Assembly: GCA_030544215.1 (NCBI GenBank)
Contig: JARZZO010000011.1
Coordinates: forward strand, 9,286,001-9,350,000
Reading direction: 5' to 3'
Length of the DNA: 64,000 bases
Source: Zantedeschia hybrid cultivar
Taxonomy: Eukaryota; Streptophyta; Magnoliopsida; Alismatales; Araceae
The notes below the pieces were generated by a model. The model was given only the letters and a program-made list of their open reading frames with translations, was not told where the DNA came from and did no database searches. Position 1 is the first letter of the stretch; every line of letters starts with the position of its first letter. This document shows positions 56,465 through 64,000 of this stretch, piece after piece. Position numbers and translations under genes: made by a program.

Positions 56465-56739
56465 GTTGTTTATTTTGACGTAAAACAGTGTAATTTAAAA
56501 TAATTTTTTATTTTATAAAATTTTTAATTATTTAAAATGATGTAAAATAATATAACGTAAAATTTTGTCGGAATCACATACAACATAATTTTCTTGTTTT
56601 AGTTTATGACAAAGATTCATTGTAAATCAGAATAAGAAGATGGAAGTATTTCTCTTATTTTATTTTACAAACAATCAAATAAATATTCTCTAGTTGAAAT
56701 TGATAATTTGTAAACTTTTACATTAAAACAAACAACCTC
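56465..56739. mobile_element. MITE-like element upstream of the RING-H2 gene
   Basis: GTTGTTTATTTTGACGTAAA at the left end and, inverted, GGTTGTTTGTTTTAATGTAA at the right end form terminal inverted repeats around an AT-rich, non-coding interior. CTA at 56462-56464 and 56740-56742 may be the target duplication. Confidence 0.5.
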
Positions 56740-56934
56740 CTAGTCTATTATGTCTGGGAATATATAGAGAGAATATGTTGAAGACTTATAAATACTATTT
56801 TTCATGTAAGGAAAATATCATTCGTACTTCCTCAAGTTATTCATTAAAAGTTTTCTTCATTTTTTAACCATCGGACTGTATTTATTGCAGCGAATTGTCT
56901 GTTACGACGATCTTGGAACACTAAATAAGAATAG

Positions 56935-57989
56935 TGATGAGGCAGAATCCGATTCGGCCCATTAGAGCAGGCCCAAACCCCGTTCAGCCCAACAGCAGTA
57001 GTATCAGGCCCTCCGGGAGCATCCAGCCCATCGGCGGTCCAGCAGCCCTCGGCCCCATAAGCGGCACCGTCGCTCCCGGTCCAACAGGCTTTAGCCCGTC
57101 AGCGGCCCATCAGTCTAAGGCCCGGGAACAGCACGGCAGTCCAAGGCCCAGCAGGCTTCGGCCCCTCAGCGGCCCAACCCCCTTTGGCCCGATAGCCGAG
57201 TCCGGCCCACTCCGGTGGCGGATCCGGCGCTATGGCGGTTTACCAGTAAGCCCAAACATAGTCCTATATCGGCTACCACCGTTAACCAACCTCTATCCTC
57301 TGCTATAAATACACCGCTATTTATTGCCAAAGGTATGCAACTCTTTGCCTCCGAGACCCTTAAGGACTACGGTCCAAATAGCATTAAAGCTGCTTCTTGC
57401 CTTCTGAATCGAATCATCTTCAGAAGTTAACTTGACCGTCGGAGGGGGTTCCTAAGGGCCAGAGCCCGGGACTCCTGCTGACCGGTCTTTCTTCTTCTTT
57501 CCCTCCCGCAGGGGCTCGGTTTGAATCATCGCCGACCTTCCCGAGCCGGTCTCGACTGCCGACCTCGGACTCCTCTCCCTGGTCTCGACGCCGTACGACG
57601 GCTGCCCTGCGACAGGAGACTCGGCCCCGCGCTGTCCCCTCGTCCGGCAAAAGATCGTTCGGGCTCACTATCCAAGAGCAAGCCGAGTCCGAGACCCTTC
57701 CGGCGTCAGACCGTCGGCTTCGGCTTCGTCGCCTGTCGACAGAACGGCCAGAAAGAGCATCATCCGCGCCGCCTCTTCGCCCACCGAAGGAGCCTCGCCC
57801 CCTACTTCCCGGAGACGAGCCCGCTCCGATCGAAGCGCCCTTCGGCCTTCGGACCCTCGTCTCCACCTCCGCCTCTTCGGCCTTCCGGATCCCCGTCGGG
57901 CCTCGGTAGCACCGATCCGAACCGGATTCGGATCCACTTCTCCGGGTTCCAGCCTCGGAATCCGGTCGTGATAGATCCAGTCTACATCA
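56935..57989 (+). mobile_element. 5' LTR of the non-autonomous element
   Basis: 1055 bp, TGATGAGGCAG...TCTACATCA, with TATAAAT at 57304-57310. It is GC-rich and has no real gene; frames on both strands are compositional. Confidence 0.95.
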
Positions 57990-57991
57990 CG

Positions 57992-58007
57992 TGGCGCCGT
58001 CTGTGAG
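57992..58007 (+). other. Primer-binding site of the non-autonomous element
   Basis: TGGCGCCGTCTGTGAG two bases after the LTR. TGGCGCC is the usual 5' end of plant gypsy primer sites. I do not assign the tRNA. Confidence 0.75.
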
Positions 58008-58094
58008 AAACCAACAAAACAAGTCATGTCTCAGCGACCGGTGACCCGATGATCCGGACAAAGCGAAGCAGAAGCGCGGGAGGCCTCGGCGCAG

Positions 58095-58688
58095 ATGCTG
58101 TCTTCCGAAGGCGCACCTTCTGCCCCGCCGAGCCTGCCTCTGCCGACCATACCGGAGTCTCTCGGCTCGGAAGACCGAGTGGGGGTGCTCCAGCAGCAAG
58201 TGGCAACGCTGGCCGCTGCCGTCACGTCCCTAGCGCCTCTCCAGGAGATGGTATCCGCCATCGCCCAGCGCGTGGGGCTGATGGGACAGCTTCCTCAGCA
58301 GGCGCCGCTCCCCCCGCTCTGCCCAGTACAAGATGCCCGGTTCCGGCCGGCGCCTGCACTGTTTCCTCCCAACGAGGCCGCGGAGACGCGCAGCGAGCCC
58401 TCGACGCTACCTGTCCGAACTCCTCGCGCTGATCGCCTGACGGAGCAAGATTTTGCTTCGTCGGAGTACCGTCCGGCCCGAACCGGAGGGCAATCCGTCG
58501 CCACCTCGACCGCCCCGGACCTGGACCAGCGGCTGACGGCGATGCGCAAAGAGATGCAGCAGATGATGTGTCGGCCTCACGGGGCGCCCCTCGCCAGCAG
58601 CATCCTGGAGCAGACCCCATTCACGGCGGAGCTCCTAGCCACCGAGGGCCCCCTCTTCCCAGTAAAAAGAGAACAGAGCTTCGGGTAA
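58095..58688 (+). CDS. Truncated gag remnant
   Basis: 197 codons ending just before the 3' LTR. The N-terminal half is Ala/Pro/Leu-rich with a short coiled coil (VGVLQQQVATLAAAV). The C-terminal part has LDQRLTAMRKEMQQM and then TPFTAELLATEG, which resembles the linker that in gypsy Gag proteins precedes the conserved capsid domain. That domain is missing and the frame stops soon after. It may be translated but cannot be a full Gag. Confidence 0.6.
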   Translation: MLSSEGAPSAPPSLPLPTIPESLGSEDRVGVLQQQVATLAAAVTSLAPLQEMVSAIAQRVGLMGQLPQQAPLPPLCPVQDARFRPAPALFPPNEAAETRSEPSTLPVRTPRADRLTEQDFASSEYRPARTGGQSVATSTAPDLDQRLTAMRKEMQQMMCRPHGAPLASSILEQTPFTAELLATEGPLFPVKREQSFG

Positions 58689-58773
58689 GACACCTGTTAT
58701 GATGTTCTTTTGGCAGCTTCGGGCTATACTCTCGCCATCTCAGAGCTGAGGAAGACAAGAGTGGGGGGCTATG

Positions 58774-59821
58774 TGATGAGGCAGAATCCGATTCGGCCTA
58801 TTAGAGCAGGCCCAAACCCCGTTCAGCCCAACAGCAGTAGTATCAGACCCTCCGGGAGCATCCAGCCCATCGGCGGCCCAGCAGCCCTCGGCCCCATAAG
58901 CGGCACCGTCGCTCCCGGCCCAACAGGCTTCAGCCCGTCAGCGGCCCATCAGCCTAAGGCCCGGGAACAGCACGGCAGTCCAAGGCCCAGCAGGCTTCGG
59001 CCCCTCAGCGGCCCAACCCCCTTCGGCCCGATAGCCGAGTCCGGCCCACTCCGGTGGCGGATCCGGCGCTATGGCGGTTTACCAGTAAGCCCAAACATAG
59101 TCCTATATCGGCTACCACCGTTAATCAACCTCTATCCTCTGCTATAAATACACCGCTATTTATTGCCAAATGTATGCAACTCTTTGCCTCCGAGACCCTT
59201 AAGGACTACGGTCCAAATAGCATTAAAGCTGCTTCTTGCCTTCTGAATCGAATCATCTTCAGAAGTTAACTTGACCGTCGGAGGGGGTTCCTAAGGGCCA
59301 GAGCCCGGGACTCCTGCTGACCGGTCTTTCTTCTTCTTTCCCTCCCGCAGGGGCTCGGTTTGAATCATCGCCGACCTTCCCGAGCCGGTCTCGACCGCCG
59401 ACCTCGGACTCCTCTCCCTGGTCTCGACGCCGTACGACGGCTGCCCTGCGACAGGAGACTCGGCCCCGCGCTATCCCCTCGTTCGGCAAAAGAGCCTTCG
59501 GGCTCACTATCCAAGAGCAAGCCGAGTCCGAGACCCTTCCGGCCTCAGACCGTCGGCTTCGGCTTCGTCGCCTGTCAACAGAACGGCCAGAAAGAGCATC
59601 ATCCGCGCCGCCTCTTCGCCCGCCGAAGGAGCCTCGCCCCCTACTTTCCGGAGACGAGTCCGCTCCGATCGAAGCGCCCTTCGGACCCTCGTCTCCACCT
59701 CCGCCTCTTCGGCCTTCCGGATCCCCGTCGGGCCTCGGTAGCACCGATCCGAACCGGATTTAGATCCACTTCTCCGGGTTCCAGCCTCGGAATCCGGTCG
59801 TGATAGATCCAGTCTACATCA
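58774..59821 (+). mobile_element. 3' LTR of the non-autonomous element
   Basis: 1048 bp, preceded by GAGTGGGGGGCTATG, the likely polypurine tract. It has a short deletion relative to the 5' LTR near 59683. Confidence 0.95.
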
Positions 59822-59879
59822 AATAGCATCACCATATTTCAAATTTCTTTGCTGCACACCACATATATAACTTTTGTAA

Positions 59880-61400
59880 GCAAGTAAAACTTACTGTATA
59901 TGAGTGTGCAACCCTCAGATTGTGCCTACTCAAGTTTCAGTACATGTTTAATCAAAGATTGGATAGTACAAAATTAAGTTAAATGATATATTGACTTTTT
60001 TTTAAAGACAAGATTATACTTGTATACACTGTTAAGATATAGAACGGTAGTGCCAGGACATTAAAAACTGTAAAGATAAAAGTTTATAGGGTTTTTTACA
60101 CATAAATTCTTATAATTTTTTAATATTATAAATAAATCCTTCTGATCTGATTATTTATACATAAGTCTCTACAGTCTACTGTGAATTAGTAAAAGGTTTT
60201 TAAAACTTATAAATAAGCCCATGAGAGTGTTACAAATAAGTTCTAAAAAGATTTATTTGTAAGAAAGTTGCGATTGTGAAAGTTTATTTGTAAAGAATCA
60301 AACTATAGAGGTTCATTTATAATATCAAAAGATTATAAGAACTTACGTATAAAAAACCTAACTTTGTAATGAGGGTCCTCCCTTATAACCAACTCTTAAC
60401 AAAATATGAAGTCAAATACACAAATAATATTTAATTCGATGAACTAATACCACTATAGATGCTTGGAAATATCAAGAAAAACTATTTGTAAATGAAGATT
60501 AGATAAATATAATCTCTTAAATTCATATATATGCATATATATAATAAACTATAAAAAACAGATTTATTTTCATAGTTGACATTCTTTCCTGCAAGTAAAA
60601 CTATTTAATATCAAATTTATGTAATTTTTATATATTTTCTCAATGTATATGACCAGCTTACCTACAAAATCATCCTGTACATTGTTTTACTTCGAAAATT
60701 CTGAGACAAATATCGTTCACATCAATCATTCTAATTACGCAGTATGGACATCTTCCCAATTATACACTAGAAATCAAATTTTAACAAATAATAAAGAGAG
60801 AACACAAAGACAAAGAAATAAAATAGAGAAATGGAGGAAGAAAACACTTTCCTTTTTTGGTCAGTAGCTCACTGGTCTGGGACAAAGTCCGCAACTCCAA
60901 AGAGTCGGGATCAAGTTGGCCCAAGACCAAGGTATCCTCCAAGAGGTGATTTTTTCACGTCCGACGTAATTTTTCCACCGAAGAAACACGGTGACAATAC
61001 GTGGAACCCCTGAGATTTTCCGTAGAGAGGGTGAACTTTTCATGTAGAGTGCGCGACCAAACTACGGGGCGAACCCATGAGCGCTTGACGTTTCGGCTCC
61101 CGTAAAAAATGATACGTTTGAATCAAGCCCTATAAAGAGAGAATAAGTGAGATAAATGGATTTATAAAAAAATAAACTATAATGGTAAATAGGGATTTGC
61201 TGCCACTGATGGCACCAAGCGATGTCACCTGCTCTAAAACGTGATGATTTAATCTCAAATTCAAGGGTTAAAACTTAATTGTATCTATCTTTTTAATACA
61301 CATACGACCCAGCAACATAAAATCAGTTCTCAGCTCAGTAATTATAGAGGAATTAAAAAATATTCTACCACTTTTGAGAATGTCTTCAAGTGTATTATCC
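59880..61400. repeat. Segmental duplication, copy 2 (degenerate)
   Basis: Direct-orientation partner of 52880-54700. It carries its own insertion of about 200 bp (60868-61085, mixed GC) where copy 1 has none. No gene is supported within it. Confidence 0.7.
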
Positions 61401-61885
61401 GGTGGGTGATGTGCCCAAATAGTGAAACCTTGGGCTTCTTATTTGTGGAGGACACGAGTAGAACGGAGGTGAAAAGATCAGAATAAAACTTGGTACAAAC
61501 AAATAAGATTTTAAAATAATTATTGTACTTTTTAACTCATTTGGCTAATGGAACCGGTCATGAACTTTCACCTCTTTATTCAGAATTTTTTTTTCACTAT
61601 TTAAAATTTTAAGAAGTTGTTCGTTTTCTTTGAAAAATCAAAAGACATTACATTAAAAAAATGCATCAAAGATCCAGTAGCACAAATGATATTTTTAAAA
61701 TATCAAATTCGATCGGACGGCTATGTGCGCAAGAACAAGTATTACTCGTCCAAAAATATGGACCCTTCAAATCTTTGCATCAAAGAAAGCCCATGCGTTT
61801 GGAACAGAACACACGCGACCACGCTGATGCGCCCGAAGCGCACCACCGCGTTCGTGGAGTTCCACTTCTGTTCTTGCACTGCTCC

Positions 61886-63487
61886 ATGGCGTCTCATCAC
61901 TACCACCACCACCACCACGCCCTCCCCTTCTCCTCGCCCCAACCCCGCACCCGCCGCAGCAGGCGGCTCGTCCGCCGGAGCTGGACCCCTCGCTGCTCCG
62001 CCTCCGTGCTCCTCCTCCTCTCCGCGCTGCTGTACCTGGCCTACCTCTCATTCTCCGGCAGGCGCCTGCCTTCCCACAGTGGTTAGTCTTCCCCCCTCCC
62101 CCACCCGCTCGTGTGCCTTCATCACTGCCGGAACCCTCACCAGATGCCGGAAACGAGTGGACTTTGATTCAAATCTGCTGGTGTTCTTGAATGGATCATT
62201 GCAGTGTGGTCCTTGCGTGTGGTCCTGTTGCGTTGGGGAGTTGCAATGTGACTGGAGTTCGCCAAAAAAGGTGTCGCCTTCGGCACCGTGGGGATGGTTT
62301 GGTGCAGGTGGCTGGGGAATTTGGAGTCTGTGTCCTTGGGGTTTGCTTCTTATGGGCATGGGGATCATTTGGGTAGATGACTGAGATCTAGAAGGAAGTG
62401 TGGGGCAGATTGGCTGGAACCCTAAGCACAATGTAATGTGGGAACTGGTAGTGAAATGTGATGGTGTTGTGTGATGATGTATACTGATCCTGGGAAAGGC
62501 TGTAAAACTAGAATTTTTGGAGTCTCTGATCTCTCTTTCCCCAGTGGAGTTCTTACTGTCTAATGCTCATTTCAGGGTTCATGTGGGTACCTAATCTCCT
62601 TACCGACTTTCGTTTTCTTCCTTAAATTCTGAGTTCAAGCAGTTCAGTGATTTAGCTTTTGCTTCCATCCCCTGGAACGGGGAAAGGACCTCTCTTCTTT
62701 CTAACCGAACCCCCTTCATTCACTCCCCTGTTCTGTCTCTTTGAGATGCCTTTATTTTTTTTTCAGTTTTATTCCCTTTGTCTGATACTTTGAATTTGGA
62801 CCTCAGGTTAGTCTGTGGTAGAAGTGGTGTTTCCTTGCATACACAAGTGCAAATAGTTTTGGATTTTGCGAATGCTGTTACTCTCTTTATCACGCTCTTA
62901 AAAAGCTGAACAATGGGATCCCTTCATTCACTCCCCTGTTCTGTCTCTTTGGGATGCCTTTCTTTTTTTTTCAGTTTTAGTCCCTTTGTCTGATACTTTG
63001 ATTTTGGACCTCAGGTTAGTCTGTGGTAGAAGTGGTGTTTCCTTGCATACACAAGTGAAAATAGTTTTGGATTTTGCGAATAGTGTTACTCTTTTAATTG
63101 CGCTTAAAAAGCTGAACAATGGGATCCCTTTATCTCATTGGTGAACTTCTTTTGACTGTTGAGAGTCCGCAATTGTTTTCGTTTCTTTGCTGGTTGGATG
63201 TCACTAATAATTTTTTCTAAATTAGAGTTCCAAGTCATTAAACGTCTAACATGTATTGAATGCAGATTTGCATATGGAACATAACTCTTCTGCAGATGGT
63301 TTGAAGATACTTGAGAGTATAAATGTTTCTGTTGAAGTCCAAAATATTGATAAGACATCCTCTCGAAATGGACCAGTTTCTTCGGGCTTGTATTTGGACT
63401 TGTACAATGATAAAGGTCTATCAACTGATAGGACACAAGGAGAAAATTCAACCCTCGTCCGTAAATATAGAAGACCACCAAGGAAGT
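61886..63487 (+). CDS. N-terminal part of a type II membrane protein (continues past the window)
   Basis: Exon 1 is 61886-62081 and exon 2 is 63266-63487. The donors are G|GTTAGT and T|GTAAGA, the acceptor is AATGCAG|AT, and the phases agree (1 and 1). The protein starts MASHHYHHHHHALPFSSPQP, then an Arg-rich stretch, then a membrane anchor at about 38-56 (SASVLLLLSALLYLAYLSF). Exon 2 adds a polar, Ser/Asn-rich stem with potential N-glycosylation sites (NSS, NVS, NST) and a basic end, RKYRRPPRK. Short cytosolic basic tail, single anchor and glycosylated stem suggest a Golgi enzyme such as a glycosyltransferase, but the catalytic part lies beyond the window. Confidence 0.7.
62713..63128. repeat. 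Tandem duplication, 208-bp unit, in intron 1 of the type II membrane protein gene
   Basis: Copies begin CCTTCATTCACTCCCCTG at 62713 and 62921 and both end AAAGCTGAACAATGGGATCC. They differ at only a few bases, so the duplication is recent. Confidence 0.9.
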
Positions 63488-63522
63488 GTAAGAGAAACTT
63501 TTATATTTTTCTTTTGATCCCT

Positions 63523-63819
63523 TCATGAAGTTAAATGTACGTTTTCTGTAGAAATCTGGCCTGTATCAGGCTGATTGTGATCGCAGTGTACTGCATTGAA
63601 AATTTTTTGTATGTCAAAGACAGCATTTTTTAAAATTTCCTGGTCCAACACCAAAGAAGCAGCTTCAAAGGGCAACCCTCCTCTACTTTCCAGTTCAGGC
63701 TGATGATTGGGCAGAGTAGGGGACAATGACCATCTAGGTGTTGCATAATCATGGGCAAATTCAAACAACAGAAAATTATCCTTCATGCTATGACTCCCGC
63801 GAATCACCGCAGTCACATC
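63523..63819 (-). CDS. Possible last exon of a minus-strand gene entering from the right
   Basis: A minus-strand frame of 98 codons and stop, with an acceptor (CATTGTAG|GATGTGACT) at its 5' edge in phase 0. The composition looks protein-like: KDNFLLFEFAHDYATPRWSL, EAASLVLDQEILKNAVFDIQ. I do not recognise it. It lies just 3' of exon 2 of the plus-strand gene, so it would be nested in that gene's next intron on the opposite strand, or be a gene fragment carried there. Confidence 0.35.
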   Translation of the reverse strand, partial: DVTAVIRGSHSMKDNFLLFEFAHDYATPRWSLSPTLPNHQPELESRGGLPFEAASLVLDQEILKNAVFDIQKIFNAVHCDHNQPDTGQISTENVHLTS

Positions 63820-64000
63820 CTACAATGTCAGAGGATTATGCCAAAAGAAGGTGCAGCTAATAAAAAAAAGAAGCTGACTCATGCTGCAATATCTATGGGG
63901 CTTCGTATCACCTTTTAGGCACCCTTTCAGAACTCTAAGTGGTAGACCACAGCATATATCTAATGGAGTTCACCTGCTTTCTACCTAGGTCTCGGATATG

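Larger units (their letters stand above)
56935..59821 (+). mobile_element. Non-autonomous LTR retrotransposon (gypsy-derived), 2887 bp
   Basis: Two near-identical LTRs (56935-57989 and 58774-59821) with TG...CA ends flank only 784 bp. The 5-bp target duplication AATAG is present on both sides (56930-56934 and 59822-59826). A primer-binding site follows the left LTR. The interior keeps only the start of a gag gene; protease, RT and integrase are absent. My hand count is about 25 LTR differences plus a short indel, so it is older than the copia insertion. It must rely on a related full-length element. Confidence 0.95.

Noticed and set aside
57420..58006. Arg/Gly/Ser-rich frames in the LTRs of the 2.9-kb element
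   Set aside because: Both LTRs have them on both strands, with indels between the copies and no domain.

Overview
This is nuclear DNA of a flowering plant, read from large spliceosomal introns, plant-type transcription-factor and RING-H2 genes, and a dense layer of plant transposable elements. The mix of AT-rich intergenic DNA with GC-rich first exons would suit a monocot outside the grasses, but that is only an impression. I see no bacterial or organellar features.

Layout. 1-7538: right-hand part of a large LTR retrotransposon, probably Ty3/gypsy of the Tat type. It carries two intact-looking, intron-containing genes antisense to the element. One is a 709-aa plant mobile domain (PMD) protein and the other an unknown 139-aa protein. 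The 3' LTR is at about 6090-7538. 7539-17600: AT-rich DNA with tandem duplications and a decayed Helitron Rep remnant. 17785-29703: a complete four-exon gene for a POPEYE/bHLH47-like iron-homeostasis transcription factor (minus strand) whose 4- to 6-kb introns are full of repeats. 31100-34275: intergenic, with an ABRE/G-box cluster and a tRNA-derived SINE with target-site duplications. 34276-39319: a complete ten-exon gene for a 317-aa membrane-anchored protein with two HxS motifs, possibly a 2H phosphoesterase relative. 39672-41096: a minus-strand retroposon with a hAT-type MITE nested in it. 41643-44205: a decayed L1 LINE. 44502-52015: a young, apparently intact Ty1/copia element with a 450-bp extremely GC-rich block in its leader. 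52880-61400: a degenerate segmental duplication flanking an intact RING-H2 gene (55639-56079) and a 2.9-kb non-autonomous LTR element (56935-59821). 61886-end: first two exons of a type II membrane protein gene running off the window, with a possible antisense exon beside it.

The most unusual signal is a set of twelve 30-bp modules of strict 10-10-10 design (half-site near AAAGGCGTC, ten variable bases, inverted half-site). They occur only inside the 1-7538 element, in the regions 5' to both antisense genes and in the U3 of its LTR. Second is the copia element, whose likely Gag start codon lies in the LTR and appears to join the gag-pol frame through a 2.27-kb leader intron that removes the primer-binding site and the GC-rich block.

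All coordinates, splice sites and difference counts were read by hand. Family names rest on recognised motifs, not on searches.
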